From positions 4,030,001 to 4,094,000 of the forward strand of contig NZ_LT992502.1 in NCBI RefSeq assembly GCF_900324475.1: DNA of 64,000 nucleotides, in the 5' to 3' direction. The translations under genes were made by a program, and so were the position numbers. The notes under the pieces are model-generated. The model did not search any database. It worked only from the letters and a program-made list of their open reading frames with translations, and was not told the origin of the DNA. Numbering within the stretch: the first letter of the stretch is position 1; each line of letters begins with the position of its first letter. Below, piece after piece: positions 1-10,459 of this stretch. Source of the stretch: Enterobacter bugandensis. GTDB lineage: Bacteria; Pseudomonadota; Gammaproteobacteria; Enterobacterales; Enterobacteriaceae.

Positions 1-2785
1 CGGTAAAACAGTCCAGCGCCACGTGGCCCGGCTGTTCCTGCAACGCCAGGTGATGAAGTTCATCGCGCAGCGTGGTGTAGGCGCGGGTTAAGGCCTGCGC
101 CTCCTGCTCGTCCATAATGTCGTTTTGCGCCAGCAGTTCCAGAATGCGCACGTTATCGGACCAGCGCGTCAGCTTCGGCTTGTCGTGGGCATGCAGTAGC
201 ACCAGGTACTGAGTGATGAACTCAATATCGGTAATCCCGCCCTCATCGGCTTTGATATCAAAGCGATCGCGATGTTTGTTGCCCAAATGCGCGCGCATTT
301 TCTCACGCATTTCGCGCACTTCAGTTTGCAGGGTGCTGCCCTCGCGCGGGGTTGTCATGACTGACTTGCGGATCGCATCGAACTGCGTTTTGAGCTGCGG
401 ATCGCCGTACACCACGCGGGCGCGCACCAGCGCCTGATGTTCCCACGTCCAGGCTTCGTTCTTCTGATAGTCAGCAAAAGCGTCCGTCGAGGTGACCAGC
501 ATGCCTGCCGCGCCGGACGGGCGCAGACGCGCGTCCACCTCGTACAGAATGCCCGACGAAGTGCGGGTGCTGAACAGGTGCATGATGCGCTGGGCCAGGC
601 GCAGGTAGAACTGCCGCCCGTCAATCTCACGCTCGCCGTCGGTCATGACGTCCGCCGGACAGTCGTGCAGGAAAATCAGATCCAGATCGGAGCTGTAGCC
701 CAGCTCCCAGCCGCCCAGCTTGCCGTAACCGACCACGGCAAACCCTCGCCCCTCGCGGTCAGCAAGGTGCTTCGGCTGGCCGTAGCGGGCCACCATCTGC
801 ACCCATGCCTGCTGAACTACCGCGTCGATGATCGCCTCCGCTAGCCAGGTTAAATGATCGCTCACTTTCATTACCGGCAGCGTACCGGCGATATCCGCCG
901 CCGCCACGCGCAGCATCTGCGCCTGCTTAAACTGACGCAGCGCCTCGAGCTGTTGCTCTTCGTCCTCTTCCGGCACGCGCAGCAGATACTGGCGCAGCTC
1001 GTCGCGGTAGGCGTCCGTCGCCGTCGGCTGATAGAGCGTGTTCGGGTCGAGCAGTTCGTCCAGCAGCAGCGGGTATCGCGCCAGCTTGTTGGCTACCATC
1101 GGCGACGCGGCGCAGAGGGAAATCAGGTGTTTCAGCGCGCCGGGAAACTCGCTCAGCAGTTCAAGATAGGTGGTACGCGTGATAATCCCGCTCAGCAGCG
1201 GCATCATGCGCGACAGCGGCACCGGCGCATCCTCGCGGGAGCAGACCTCGCTCAGCAGGTGCGGCATCAGATGATCCAGCACCTGACGACCGCGCGGCCC
1301 AATGGCGCGCTTGTTCAGCTCAAGGCGGAAATCGGCAATCAAGGCCACCACGCGATGGCGGGCGTCGTCGCTTAAGTGCGCCAGCACCGGCGTGGTGTCA
1401 TCTTCCTGGAGCGCGTCCTGCCACAGTTCGCGCCAGTGCTCGGAGAGCGCATCGTCCGGTGATTCACTTTCGTCGTCACCAATCAGATCGTTAAAGATGC
1501 GGCGAACGCCTGCCATATGGGCATCCAGCCGTTCGGTCAACGTTGACCAGTCATCCACCCGCATGCCCCAGGCCAGACGCGCCCGGTTAAGGTCATCCCC
1601 CGGCAGGGTCTGGGTCTGTTCGTCGTTAATGCTTTGCAGCAGGTTTTCCAGACGGCGCAGGAACAGATAGGCCTCGCGCAGGGTTTGCGCGTCGCCGTCC
1701 GGCAGCAAATGCAGTTGCTCAATGGCGCTCAGCGTCGGCAGCAGCGAGCGGGACTGCAGCGACGGCTCGCGCCCGCCGCGGATCAGCTGGAAGACCTGAA
1801 CGATAAATTCGATTTCGCGGATGCCGCCCGCGCCGAGCTTGATGTTATCCTTCAGGCCGCGACGGCGCACCTCGCGGGCGATCATCCCTTTCATATTGCG
1901 CAGGGACTGGATCACGCTAAAGTCGATGTAACGGCGGAACACGAACGGGCGCAGCATGGCGCGCAGCTCATTGGCGTAAGCGTCGTCGCTGTCGCCCATG
2001 ATCCGCGCTTTGACCATCGCGTAACGCTCCCAGTCGCGCCCCTGCTCCTGGTAATAATCTTCCAGCGCGGCGAAGCTCAGTACCAGCGGGCCGCTGTCGC
2101 CAAACGGGCGCAGGCGCATGTCCACGCGGTAAACAAAGCCGTCCTGCGTAGGCTGGTCCAGCGCCTTAATCAGACGCTGCCCGAGTCGGGTAAAGAACTG
2201 GGCGTTATCCAGCTCGCGACGACCGCCTCGCGTGGCGCCATTCTCCGGCCAGGCAAAGATCAGGTCGATATCCGAGGAGAAGTTCAGCTCGCAGCCGCCC
2301 AGCTTGCCCATCCCCAGAATCAACAGCGGCTGCGGAACCCCTTCTTCGCTGCACGGCGTGCCCCACTCTTTACAGCAGGCGGCGTAGAGCCAGTCCCGCG
2401 CGGCGACAATCAGCGTCTGCGCCAGCTCGCTCAACTGCTGCAAGGTGCTCTCTTCACTCACCAGCTCCAGCGCCTGCGCCCAGGCAATGCGCACCATCAC
2501 CCGACGGCGGAACTGACGCAGAACGCGCATCAGCGTGGCTTCATCCGCCACATCTGCCAGCGCGGTTTGCAGCCAGCCAGCATAGTGGCGCCACTCATCA
2601 GCCTGCGGCGGCGCGCTTTCCAGCTCTGCCAGCCAGTCAGGATTGGCGCTGATGCTCTCCTGCACAAAATCACTGAACGTGAGCACGCTTTTCGCCTGCT
2701 CGCTTAACGATGACGCGGGTAACGACTCGGGCAGACGTTCGCAAACGGTTTGCCAGTGCTGCTGTAACTGCGAAGAAAGCGGCAT
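1..2785 (-). CDS. glnE: Bifunctional glutamine synthetase adenylyltransferase/deadenylase, 3' end off window
   Basis: Adds and removes AMP on glutamine synthetase in response to PII and glutamine, in the cytoplasm. The frame stays open from ATG at 2785 to the window edge, about 928 codons; the E. coli enzyme has about 946, so only the C-terminal tip is missing. Two nucleotidyltransferase cores are visible. The N-terminal one has GMGKLGG followed by DIDLIF near residues 158-177 (deadenylase). The C-terminal one has GYGKLGG followed by DLDLIF near residues 684-704 (adenylylation). ygiF lies 21 bp upstream on the same strand, as in E. coli. The large frames antisense to this gene are shadows. 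Confidence 0.97.
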   Translation of the reverse strand, partial: MPLSSQLQQHWQTVCERLPESLPASSLSEQAKSVLTFSDFVQESISANPDWLAELESAPPQADEWRHYAGWLQTALADVADEATLMRVLRQFRRRVMVRIAWAQALELVSEESTLQQLSELAQTLIVAARDWLYAACCKEWGTPCSEEGVPQPLLILGMGKLGGCELNFSSDIDLIFAWPENGATRGGRRELDNAQFFTRLGQRLIKALDQPTQDGFVYRVDMRLRPFGDSGPLVLSFAALEDYYQEQGRDWERYAMVKARIMGDSDDAYANELRAMLRPFVFRRYIDFSVIQSLRNMKGMIAREVRRRGLKDNIKLGAGGIREIEFIVQVFQLIRGGREPSLQSRSLLPTLSAIEQLHLLPDGDAQTLREAYLFLRRLENLLQSINDEQTQTLPGDDLNRARLAWGMRVDDWSTLTERLDAHMAGVRRIFNDLIGDDESESPDDALSEHWRELWQDALQEDDTTPVLAHLSDDARHRVVALIADFRLELNKRAIGPRGRQVLDHLMPHLLSEVCSREDAPVPLSRMMPLLSGIITRTTYLELLSEFPGALKHLISLCAASPMVANKLARYPLLLDELLDPNTLYQPTATDAYRDELRQYLLRVPEEDEEQQLEALRQFKQAQMLRVAAADIAGTLPVMKVSDHLTWLAEAIIDAVVQQAWVQMVARYGQPKHLADREGRGFAVVGYGKLGGWELGYSSDLDLIFLHDCPADVMTDGEREIDGRQFYLRLAQRIMHLFSTRTSSGILYEVDARLRPSGAAGMLVTSTDAFADYQKNEAWTWEHQALVRARVVYGDPQLKTQFDAIRKSVMTTPREGSTLQTEVREMREKMRAHLGNKHRDRFDIKADEGGITDIEFITQYLVLLHAHDKPKLTRWSDNVRILELLAQNDIMDEQEAQALTRAYTTLRDELHHLALQEQPGHVALDCFT

Positions 2786-2806
2786 ATCAGGGGTTCCTTG
2801 CCAGAA

Positions 2807-4108
2807 TTAACGTTTTCCGCTGTGCAGCCAGTATGGATCCTGCGAAATGGCTTCGTTGCGGAAATGCTCGATCTCAATCTGCTGACGGGTCTCAATGGCA
2901 TGCTTAAGCCCCTGCCAGTTCTCCAGCCAGGCCTGCGCCTTCACGCCCTCGTACGCTCCCGACAGAAGCAACATGCTGTCGATATTACGCGCCAGGCGGG
3001 GAAGCTGGTCGCCATACTGGTCGCCCAGCGGATGCGCGAAGGTGGTTCTCAGCTCGGCGGCGTGGCGGGAAAGATGGATATCCGCGAAGCGTTTAAAGTT
3101 GTCCGCGATTTTGGTCTGCGCTTTTGCATCGAGGAAGACGCGCCAGCCGCGCGTCACCAGAAACTCGGTCAGCGCCAGTTTTGCCGCGGCATTTTGCGGG
3201 CTATAAAGCGCGGTTTGCGCCGACACGTCGGAAAGCAGCAGCGTTTCGGTCTGGGTCAGCAGATCGCGTAAGTGAGCGCTAGCTTTACGCGGTACGATAC
3301 CGCCAAACAGCGTCAGGGTATGACGCACCAGTCCAATCGCGGCCAGCACCTGTTTTTTGGCATTTTTGACGTTACGCGCCCACAGTTCTTCATGGTACTG
3401 CCATTGGGAGAGCGCCAGCTCCAGCGCCGCTTCCATGCCCTGCTCAATGCTGGCTTTCGGGACGACGCGCAAAATCGGAGTCTCTCTCAGCACGCGTGGC
3501 GCATTTCCGGCAGCCAGGTGGTAGCCGCGCGCCGCTTTGCTCAAGCTGCCCTGACGTAAACCCGGCTGGCTTACCAGCTTGCGCGCCAGCTTCAGCACGT
3601 CGCTCGCATCCCCTTCCAGAAGTTCCAGCTCCAGCTCGCAGATCGGTTCCTGGAACTCACCCGCCTTCACCTCGCCTAAATCCAGCGCGATTTCAATGCG
3701 GCTCTTGCCTTCCGTCACCAGCCATTTCTCGCGAGCGAAATCGGTGCTGAACAGTGGCTGCACCTGCCCTGCCAGCGTGGCGGGCAGTTCGCCTTCCGGC
3801 CAGACTTCCGCCGGGAAACGTTCCAGCTCAAGTTCTGGCTTACTGATGTCGATATTGTATTCCGGGCGCTGATGCAAACCGCCGACCACGCGGCCGGCGA
3901 TTTTCATCGTCATCTCGTAGCGTCCGTTCGCGCCGCGGATGCGCAGCCCCATATCGTGGTTGCGCAGCCAGTTGTCCGGCGTTTCGTAGTAGATGTTGAG
4001 CAACGGTACGGGTTCATGGTGCTCGCCGGAGAGCGTATTCAGATGCTGACGGAGCGCGTCAACGCTGTCTTTTTCGACGATAAATTTTAATTCGATTTCC
4101 TGAGCCAT
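2807..4108 (-). CDS. ygiF: Inorganic triphosphatase, CYTH-CHAD protein
   Basis: Hydrolyses inorganic triphosphate (family knowledge from E. coli YgiF). The 433 residues match the E. coli length. The N-terminus carries the CYTH signature EIELKF (residues 4-9) and the alternating Glu/Arg/Lys pattern of the triphosphate tunnel up to about residue 200. The rest is a His-rich helical CHAD domain (for example the LSRHAAELR stretch near residue 350). It is transcribed toward glnE, with a 21 bp gap, and is divergent from ygiM across a 229 bp intergenic region that must hold both promoters. Confidence 0.95.
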   Translation of the reverse strand: MAQEIELKFIVEKDSVDALRQHLNTLSGEHHEPVPLLNIYYETPDNWLRNHDMGLRIRGANGRYEMTMKIAGRVVGGLHQRPEYNIDISKPELELERFPAEVWPEGELPATLAGQVQPLFSTDFAREKWLVTEGKSRIEIALDLGEVKAGEFQEPICELELELLEGDASDVLKLARKLVSQPGLRQGSLSKAARGYHLAAGNAPRVLRETPILRVVPKASIEQGMEAALELALSQWQYHEELWARNVKNAKKQVLAAIGLVRHTLTLFGGIVPRKASAHLRDLLTQTETLLLSDVSAQTALYSPQNAAAKLALTEFLVTRGWRVFLDAKAQTKIADNFKRFADIHLSRHAAELRTTFAHPLGDQYGDQLPRLARNIDSMLLLSGAYEGVKAQAWLENWQGLKHAIETRQQIEIEHFRNEAISQDPYWLHSGKR

Positions 4109-4337
4109 AGCCTTGTACTTTTGCGGGCGTCACAGACGCGTCAATGAGGGCGAACTTCCTCGCCATTTATTTGTCAGTACATAGTATTTTGCGCCAAATT
4201 GCCATGCAATGAGCAATTTGTCGGGCGTAAATGTGTAGAGTCGTGACACAGATGATTCTGATTGCTGATGAATGCTTTGCGTAGAGACACTGTTGCCACT
4301 ACTATCGTTCCACTTTTTATGAAAATAACGACTAATG

Positions 4338-4958
4338 ATGCTTAAATTACGCCTGATTGGACTTACTTTACTCGCTTTTAGCGCCGCAACCGCAGTGCAC
4401 GCTGAAGAGAAGCGTTACGTTTCTGACGAACTTAACACCTGGGTGCGCAGTGGCCCCGGAGATAATTATCGCCTCGTGGGCACGGTGAATGCCGGCGAGG
4501 AAGTCACCCTGTTGCAGACCAACGCGGAGACCAATTACGGTCAGGTTCGCGACAGTTCCGGCCGTACCTCCTGGATCCCAATGAAAGAGCTGAGCACCGT
4601 GCCAAGCCTGCGCACCCGCGTGCCGGATCTGGAAAATCAGGTGAAGACCCTCACCGACAAGCTGAACAACATCGACGGGACCTGGAACCAGCGCACCGCT
4701 GAAATGCAGCAGAAAGTGGCGCAGAGCGACGGCGTGATCAACGGTCTGAAAGAAGAGAATCAAAAGCTCAAAAACGAGCTGATCGTCGCGCAGAAAAAAG
4801 TGAACGCCGCGAACCTGCAGCTTGATGACAAACAGCGCACCATTATCATGCAGTGGTTTATGTATGGCGGCGGCGTGCTGGGCGTTGGTCTGGTGCTGGG
4901 TCTGGTTCTGCCACATCTGATCCCAAGCCGTAAGCGTAAAGATCGCTGGATGAACTAA
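4338..4958 (+). CDS. ygiM: Membrane-anchored SH3-domain protein YgiM
   Basis: 206-residue envelope protein. A signal peptide ends at VHAEE near residue 23. A bacterial SH3 domain follows (VSDELNTWVRSGPGDNYR, then GEEVTLLQ). A coiled coil runs from about 98 to 160, then one membrane helix (WFMYGGGVLGVGLVLGLVLP) and a basic cytoplasmic tail, SRKRKDRW. Two ATGs are adjacent at 4335 and 4338; the second gives the usual E. coli length. cca follows 60 bp downstream and is probably cotranscribed. The molecular function is not established; the family is called SH3-and-anchor. Confidence 0.93.
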   Translation: MLKLRLIGLTLLAFSAATAVHAEEKRYVSDELNTWVRSGPGDNYRLVGTVNAGEEVTLLQTNAETNYGQVRDSSGRTSWIPMKELSTVPSLRTRVPDLENQVKTLTDKLNNIDGTWNQRTAEMQQKVAQSDGVINGLKEENQKLKNELIVAQKKVNAANLQLDDKQRTIIMQWFMYGGGVLGVGLVLGLVLPHLIPSRKRKDRWMN

Positions 4959-5018
4959 TTCGTCTTCTCTGCCAGACTTACGTATCATTCTGGAAAAGAG
5001 AAAACGGGAGAGTTGGGC

Positions 5019-6260
5019 GTGAAGAGTTATCTGGTCGGTGGTGCGGTACGTGATGCGTTGTTAGGTCTGCCGGTCAAAGATAAAGACTGGGTGGTGGTGG
5101 GCGCCACCCCGGAAGAGATGCTCGACGCGGGCTACCAGCAGGTAGGCCGCGATTTTCCCGTGTTCCTGCATCCGAAAAGCCGGGAAGAATACGCCCTGGC
5201 GCGTACCGAACGGAAATCCGGTTCCGGTTATACGGGCTTCACCTGCTACGCCGCGCCGGATGTGACGCTGGAGCAGGATCTGCTGCGCCGCGATCTCACC
5301 ATTAACGCCCTGGCCCAGGACGAAAACGGCCATATCATCGACGCCTACGGGGGGCAGGACGACCTGCGCGATCGTCTTTTGCGTCACGTCTCCCCGGCAT
5401 TTTCTGAAGATCCGCTCCGCGTGCTGCGCGTGGCGCGTTTTGCCGCGCGTTACGCGCATCTGAGCTTCCGTATTGCGGATGAGACGATGGCGTTGATGAC
5501 GGCCATGACCGAGGCGGGCGAGCTGGAACACCTGACGCCGGAGCGCGTCTGGAAAGAGACGGAAAATGCCCTCACCACCCGCAACCCGCAGGTCTTTTTC
5601 CAGGTTCTTCGCGACTGCGGCGCGCTGAAGGTGCTGTTCCCGGAAATCGACGCGCTGTTTGGCGTGCCCGCACCGGCGAAATGGCATCCCGAAATTGATA
5701 CCGGCGTGCACACGCTGATGACGCTGAGCATGGCCGCCATGCTCAGCCCTGAGGTGGACGTACGTTTTTCCACCCTGTGCCACGATCTCGGCAAAGGCTT
5801 AACGCCGAAAGAGTTCTGGCCGCGCCATCACGGGCACGGTCCGGCGGGGGTAAAGCTGGTTGACGCGCTCTGCCAGCGTCTGCGCGTGCCGAATGACATC
5901 CGCGATCTGGCAAAGCTGGTCGCCGAGTTCCACGACCTGATCCATACCTTCCCGATCCTGAAGCCCGCCACCATCGTGAAGCTGTTCGATAATATTGACG
6001 CCTGGCGCAAGCCGCAGCGCGTGGAGCAGATTGCGCTCACCAGCGAAGCGGACGTGCGCGGTCGAACCGGGTTTGAAGCGTCCGATTATCCCCAGGGGCG
6101 TTTGCTGCGCGAAGCGTGGGAAGTCGCAAAAGCGGTGCCAACGAAAGACGTGGTTGAGGCAGGATTTAAAGGCCCGGAGATTCGCGAGGAGCTAACCAAA
6201 CGGCGGATTGACGCGGTTACCGCGTGGAAGGAAAAGCGTTGCCCTCAGCCGAAAGAGTGA
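5019..6260 (+). CDS. cca: CCA-adding tRNA nucleotidyltransferase with HD domain
   Basis: Builds or repairs the 3' CCA of tRNAs and, in enterobacteria, also carries phosphatase/phosphodiesterase activity in a C-terminal HD domain. I place the start at GTG 5019, giving a 413-residue protein beginning [12 protein letters not shown]. The GGGAG at 5006-5010 is spaced 8 nt from it and only 2 nt from the in-frame TTG at 5013. Visible motifs are GGAVRD and DKDWVV in the class II head, RRDLTINA, and the HD site HDLGKG near residue 254. The gene is convergent with uppP. Confidence 0.96.
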   Translation: MKSYLVGGAVRDALLGLPVKDKDWVVVGATPEEMLDAGYQQVGRDFPVFLHPKSREEYALARTERKSGSGYTGFTCYAAPDVTLEQDLLRRDLTINALAQDENGHIIDAYGGQDDLRDRLLRHVSPAFSEDPLRVLRVARFAARYAHLSFRIADETMALMTAMTEAGELEHLTPERVWKETENALTTRNPQVFFQVLRDCGALKVLFPEIDALFGVPAPAKWHPEIDTGVHTLMTLSMAAMLSPEVDVRFSTLCHDLGKGLTPKEFWPRHHGHGPAGVKLVDALCQRLRVPNDIRDLAKLVAEFHDLIHTFPILKPATIVKLFDNIDAWRKPQRVEQIALTSEADVRGRTGFEASDYPQGRLLREAWEVAKAVPTKDVVEAGFKGPEIREELTKRRIDAVTAWKEKRCPQPKE

Positions 6261-6273
6261 GGGCAATCGGTTA

Positions 6274-7095
6274 TCAGAAGAAGACCACGTACACCGCAGC
6301 CGCGACGATAAAGCGGTAGATCGCGAACGGAATGAACGAGATACGCTTAATCAGCTGCAGGAAGGTTTTGATGGCAATCAGCGCCACGATAAAGGCGGTG
6401 ATAAAGCCCACGGCAAACATCGGAATATCGCCTGTGGTCAGGAAGCCAATGCTTTTGTAAAGGTCCAGCGCGGTGGCGCCCATCATCATCGGCACCGCCA
6501 GCAGGAACGAGAACTCGGACGCCGCATAGCGGCTCACGCCCATCAGCATCCCGCCTGAAATGGTCGCACCTGAACGGGAGAAGCCCGGCCACAGCGCCAG
6601 ACACTGGAAGCAGCCAATGATAAACGCCTGACGATAGGTCATATCGTCCAGGCCTTCCGCACGCGGGACTTTTGGCTTCAGCACTTCCGCGGCAATCAGC
6701 AGGAAACCGCCCACCACCAGCGCGTACATGACGTTAATCGGGTTAAACAGCGATTTAATGGTGTCGTGGAATACCAGCCCCAATACCACCGCCGGGATCA
6801 TCCCGAGCAGGATGTGAATCAGCGTCAGGCGGCCTTTGCCCTCTCCTTCACGCTGCGGCAGACGGCCAAAATGGATGCCGATCAGGCCAAACAGGCGACG
6901 CCAGAACATCACCACCACCGCCAGAATCGAGCCCAGCTGAATTACCACCTCAAACGTCTTTGCGGTATCGCCTTCGAAGCCCAGCAGATGGCCAACGATA
7001 ATCATATGGCCCGTACTGGAAACCGGCAAAAACTCCGTCAATCCTTCGACCACACCCAGAATTGCCGCCACCAGCAGCGAGTGCATATCGCTCAT
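6274..7095 (-). CDS. uppP: Undecaprenyl-diphosphate phosphatase
   Basis: Integral membrane enzyme that dephosphorylates undecaprenyl pyrophosphate to recycle the lipid carrier for peptidoglycan; its activity gives bacitracin tolerance (also called bacA). The 273 residues carry both family signatures: [14 protein letters not shown] near residues 17-30 and [13 protein letters not shown] near residues 168-180. Several hydrophobic helices cover the rest. It is a single gene, convergent with cca (13 bp apart), and shares its upstream region with no divergent gene, since folB lies behind it on the same strand. Confidence 0.97.
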   Translation of the reverse strand: MSDMHSLLVAAILGVVEGLTEFLPVSSTGHMIIVGHLLGFEGDTAKTFEVVIQLGSILAVVVMFWRRLFGLIGIHFGRLPQREGEGKGRLTLIHILLGMIPAVVLGLVFHDTIKSLFNPINVMYALVVGGFLLIAAEVLKPKVPRAEGLDDMTYRQAFIIGCFQCLALWPGFSRSGATISGGMLMGVSRYAASEFSFLLAVPMMMGATALDLYKSIGFLTTGDIPMFAVGFITAFIVALIAIKTFLQLIKRISFIPFAIYRFIVAAAVYVVFF

Positions 7096-7202
7096 CTATA
7101 AACCCCTAAAAAAGATATAAAAAAACGGTCGCCCCTAACGGCTACCGTGAAAGATACAGCCTTAAGACCGATATAACCTAAAATGGTTTAGCAATTATGA
7201 CG

Positions 7203-7571
7203 TTAAATCTTTCCTTTCAGATTTGTGCCACGCTCGATAATCACGCCTACGTTGGCCGCGCGCGCCACTGCCCCCGGCTTGCTCAGCTTAATGCGTACCC
7301 ACGGTGAGTTGAATTTGGTCAGCAGCAGATCCGCCACCTCTTCCGCCACCCGTTCCACCAGCGCAAAACGCTGTCCTTCCACGTGGCCGATCACCGCTTC
7401 GCTGATGTCGGCATAGCTCAGACAGTCATTCACGTCATCGCTTTTTGCCGATTTGCGGTTATCCCATCCCATTTCGATATCGAACACCAGTTTCTGCTCG
7501 ATGGTCTGTTCCCAGTCGTAAACACCAATTGTGGTGATTACCGAAAGTTGCTCTATAAATACAATATCCAT
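7203..7571 (-). CDS. folB: Dihydroneopterin aldolase/epimerase
   Basis: Converts 7,8-dihydroneopterin to 6-hydroxymethyl-7,8-dihydropterin in folate synthesis. The 122-residue product, read from ATG 7571, matches the E. coli length and starts [25 protein letters not shown] one codon earlier (7574) is in frame but less likely. The substrate-binding segment with the conserved Glu (YDWEQ) and the C-terminal Lys (IKLSKPGAV) are present. It is divergent from plsY across 107 bp. Confidence 0.96.
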   Translation of the reverse strand: MDIVFIEQLSVITTIGVYDWEQTIEQKLVFDIEMGWDNRKSAKSDDVNDCLSYADISEAVIGHVEGQRFALVERVAEEVADLLLTKFNSPWVRIKLSKPGAVARAANVGVIIERGTNLKGKI

Positions 7572-7678
7572 CACGACCTGCCTGCTTTTTGGCTAAACCG
7601 GATACCACTTCCGGCGAATTATGCGTATTATCCACAGATGCTGAGAATACAGATACATTTTCAAAACGGAACAGCGTT

Positions 7679-8293
7679 ATGAGTGCAATCGCGCCTGGAA
7701 TGATCCTCCTCGCCTATCTTTGCGGCTCAATCTCCAGCGCCATTCTGGTCTGCCGCATTGCCGGGTTACCTGACCCGCGTGAAAGTGGTTCCGGGAATCC
7801 GGGAGCGACCAACGTGCTTCGAATTGGCGGCAAGGGAGCAGCCGTAGCGGTTTTGATTTTTGATGTTCTGAAGGGGATGCTACCCGTCTGGGGCGCGTAT
7901 GCGCTGGGCGTCACGCCGTTCTGGCTGGGGCTCATCGCCATCGCCGCCTGCGTCGGCCATATCTGGCCCGTATTCTTCGGCTTTAAAGGCGGCAAAGGGG
8001 TGGCGACCGCCTTTGGTGCCATCGCGCCCATCGGATGGGACTTAACCGGCGTCATGGCCGGGACCTGGCTGCTGACCATTCTGCTGAGCGGCTATTCGTC
8101 GCTGGGTGCCATCGTCAGCGCGCTGATCGCCCCGTTTTACGTCTGGTGGTTTAAACCGCAGTTCACCTTCCCGGTATCGATGCTCTCCTGCCTGATCCTG
8201 CTGCGTCATCACGACAATATCCAGCGCCTGTGGCGACGCCAGGAAACGAAGATCTGGACGAAGCTCAAGCGAAAGAAAAAAGGTCCCGAGTAG
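7679..8293 (+). CDS. plsY: Acyl-phosphate glycerol-3-phosphate acyltransferase
   Basis: First acylation step of phospholipid synthesis, in the inner membrane, using acyl-phosphate made by PlsX. The 204 residues from ATG 7679 start [17 protein letters not shown], as in E. coli. The three glycine-rich cytoplasmic loops are present: [10 protein letters not shown] near 42-51, [18 protein letters not shown] near 95-112, and the last one ending in RHHDNIQR. The C-terminus is lysine-rich. The reading frame extends upstream to 7589, but that part has no ribosome site and is divergent from folB. Confidence 0.96.
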   Translation: MSAIAPGMILLAYLCGSISSAILVCRIAGLPDPRESGSGNPGATNVLRIGGKGAAVAVLIFDVLKGMLPVWGAYALGVTPFWLGLIAIAACVGHIWPVFFGFKGGKGVATAFGAIAPIGWDLTGVMAGTWLLTILLSGYSSLGAIVSALIAPFYVWWFKPQFTFPVSMLSCLILLRHHDNIQRLWRRQETKIWTKLKRKKKGPE

Positions 8294-8385
8294 GCGGTTA
8301 GTTATGCCTTATAACCAAATGTGATTTTTGTCACCTTCTGCCTGTGGTAACTGTTAGAGACACAACACAACCACACAAAAAGAAA

Positions 8386-9852
8386 ATGGCAGAAATCACA
8401 GACACAACTCCCCTTTCAACGGCAGGAATTCCCCCTGATGGCGACATTCAGTGGGTGCGCAGTGCATCGGACGTTTCACGTCTCGTTAATGACGGCTCAC
8501 AGGGCCGGGCAAATGCCCGGATCGTGGTGGGTATCGCTCTGGGCGGGATTTTCCTCGATGCCTACGATCTGGGCGCGCTGGCGTTCGGCATTAAAGACAT
8601 TACCCGCGAATTTAACCTGACGCCCGCCGGTACCGGCATGGTGGCCTCGGCGATTACCTTTGGTGCCATTGTCGGGGCGCTGCTCGGCGGTTACCTCACG
8701 GATAAAATCGGGCGCTACCGCGTCTTTATGGCCGACATGGTATTCTTTGTCGTCGCCGCTATCGCCTGCGCGCTGGCCCCGAATGAATATGTGCTGGCGG
8801 GCGCGCGCTTTGTGATGGGCCTTGGCGTGGGGATCGACCTTCCCGTGGCGATGGCGTTCCTGAGCGAGTTTGCCAGGCTGAAAGGGCCGGGCAATAAGGC
8901 CTCCAGCGTCGCGATGTGGTGCCCTACCTGGTATGCGGCGATCAGCATCTCTTACCTTCTGGTTCTCTTTTTCTACGCAGTGCTGCCGGAAAGCCACAGC
9001 GACTGGCTCTGGCGTTTGATTCTCGGCTTTGGTGCAGTACCCGCACTGGTGATTATCGCCATCCGCAGCCGCTATATGAGCGAATCGCCGGTCTGGGCGG
9101 CGAATCAGGGCAACCTGAAAGAGGCGGCGTCCATTTTGCGGCAGTCGTACAATATTAACGCTCACGTCCCGCAGGATGCGCTCACCCAGCCTGCGCCTGT
9201 CGTGAATAAAGCCAAATGGTCGAACTATCTGAACCTGTTCCGCGGCATCTATCTGCGGCGTACCACGCTCGCCACGCTGCTGTCCGTCGTCTCCTCGTTC
9301 GCCTATAACGCCGTGGCCTTTGGCCTGCCGGTGATTATTTCAAGCTTCTTCGTGCAGTCTATGCTGACCACTATTGTGATCTCGCTGGCGCTGAACCTGC
9401 TTTTTGCGTTTATCGGCGGATTACTGGCGGTGCGCTACGTGCCGCGCTTCGGCGCGTGGCGGATGTCGCTGGCGGGTTACGCCTGTCAGCTTGTGGCGCT
9501 GCTGGGGCTGGCGCTGATTGGTCGACCGGACGGTGCCTCTGAAGGGGTGCTTGCCGTGGCGATGCTGGCGCTTTTCCTGTTCGGTCAGGGATTTGGCCCG
9601 GGCGCGCATACCATGACGTTCGCCTCGCTGAGCTACCCGACCTCGCTGCGCGGCGTGGGCGTGGGTCTCAACCAGACGCTGATGCGCAGCAGCTCCACGC
9701 TGTCGCTGTTCCTGTTCCCGCTGCTGGTCGCGTCTCTCGACACCGCCGTGTTCTGGGTGATTGCGCTGGCGCCGTTTATCGGTCTGGCATCATTGCTGGC
9801 GATCCGCTGGGAGCCGTCCGGGTATGATGTGGATGCGGAGGACTACCGGTAA
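8386..9852 (+). CDS. MFS transporter, sugar-porter-like, substrate unknown
   Basis: An inner-membrane transporter of about 488 residues read from ATG 8386; an in-frame GTG at 8344 would add 14 residues. A hydrophilic leader of about 40-50 residues precedes 12 predicted membrane segments. The loop 2-3 signature GGYLTDKIGRYR (about residues 111-122) and a second half starting near LRRTTLATLLSVVSS identify the major facilitator superfamily. The family resembles metabolite-proton symporters. No catabolic gene adjoins it, so the substrate cannot be inferred. It converges on a MarR-type regulator with a shared terminator. K-12 lacks a gene here. Confidence 0.85.
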   Translation: MAEITDTTPLSTAGIPPDGDIQWVRSASDVSRLVNDGSQGRANARIVVGIALGGIFLDAYDLGALAFGIKDITREFNLTPAGTGMVASAITFGAIVGALLGGYLTDKIGRYRVFMADMVFFVVAAIACALAPNEYVLAGARFVMGLGVGIDLPVAMAFLSEFARLKGPGNKASSVAMWCPTWYAAISISYLLVLFFYAVLPESHSDWLWRLILGFGAVPALVIIAIRSRYMSESPVWAANQGNLKEAASILRQSYNINAHVPQDALTQPAPVVNKAKWSNYLNLFRGIYLRRTTLATLLSVVSSFAYNAVAFGLPVIISSFFVQSMLTTIVISLALNLLFAFIGGLLAVRYVPRFGAWRMSLAGYACQLVALLGLALIGRPDGASEGVLAVAMLALFLFGQGFGPGAHTMTFASLSYPTSLRGVGVGLNQTLMRSSSTLSLFLFPLLVASLDTAVFWVIALAPFIGLASLLAIRWEPSGYDVDAEDYR

Positions 9853-9862
9853 CGACACATCG

Positions 9863-9888
9863 CTTCGGTGGGTTGACCCCCACCGAAG
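9863..9888. terminator. Bidirectional hairpin between convergent genes
   Basis: A 10-bp perfect stem, CTTCGGTGGG with CCCACCGAAG, and a six-base loop, lies between the 3' ends of the MFS gene and the MarR-type gene. There is no strong T-tract on either side, so termination is inferred from position and stem stability. Confidence 0.6.
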
Positions 9889-9893
9889 TGCGC

Positions 9894-10316
9894 TTACAAA
9901 TCTTCCAGCAGCGTTCGGGAGAGTTTTTTTAGCATTTCCAGCTCATCATCATTCATCCGCATGCTGCAACGAATCTGGTCCGGCAGCGCCATCACCTGCT
10001 TTTTCAGTTCATTCGCCTTATCGGTCAATACGACATTTTTCATCCTTTCATCCCCCACAACCGCGATACGGTTGAGAAAACCTTTTGCCTCAAGCTTCTG
10101 AACCAGCGGGGTCAATGTGCCTGAATCAAAATAGGTTTTATCGCTGAGATCGCGAAGCGGGATGTTGTCTTTCTCATAAAGAGCCATCAAAACAACAAAT
10201 TGCGGATAGGTCAGATCCATCTCCTGCAGCAGGGGGCGATACTGGCGCACGAACGCATTGGTGACCGAGTACAGCGAGAAGCACAATAAATCATCTAGTG
10301 TTTTGTTTTCTTTCAT
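9894..10316 (-). CDS. MarR-family regulator, OhrR-like thiol sensor
   Basis: 140-residue winged-helix regulator. The N-terminus has the OhrR-like LCFSLY motif with Cys12, and a second Cys sits at 117 in the last third. This is the layout of two-cysteine OhrR proteins, which lose DNA binding when the cysteines are oxidised by organic hydroperoxides or hypochlorite. The DNA-binding wing region RDLSDKTYFDSGTLTPLVQKL is typical. It is divergent from a secreted esterase (143 bp apart) with two palindromes between them, so it probably represses itself and the esterase. No ohr gene is nearby. Function as a peroxide sensor is inference from the motif. Confidence 0.8.
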   Translation of the reverse strand: MKENKTLDDLLCFSLYSVTNAFVRQYRPLLQEMDLTYPQFVVLMALYEKDNIPLRDLSDKTYFDSGTLTPLVQKLEAKGFLNRIAVVGDERMKNVVLTDKANELKKQVMALPDQIRCSMRMNDDELEMLKKLSRTLLEDL

Positions 10317-10379
10317 TTTTCTATCAACCCTGAATCTGTTGTCTAAAAAAAATTATAAATAATGTTTGACTAAAAGTAT

Positions 10380-10427
10380 CTTGCGCGCAAGTATTATATT
10401 AGCAACTAAGTAGCGCACTATTTAGTT
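10380..10427. promoter_or_regulatory. Candidate operators for the OhrR-like regulator
   Basis: The divergent intergenic region holds two symmetric elements. One is the perfect palindrome CTTGCGCGCAAG at 10380-10391. The other is an inverted repeat at 10404-10427: AACTAAGTAG, four bases, then CTATTTAGTT, with one mismatch. MarR/OhrR dimers bind such sites. Which one is the true operator cannot be told from sequence. Confidence 0.55.
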
Positions 10428-10459
10428 ATCCAATCAAATACGTTAAAAGGGGTACCACC

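Noticed and set aside
1634..2707. 357-codon frame on the plus strand antisense to glnE
   Set aside because: Typical high-GC mirror of a conserved gene: no ribosome site, low-complexity Gln/Arg/His composition, and the minus strand encodes a complete adenylyltransferase.
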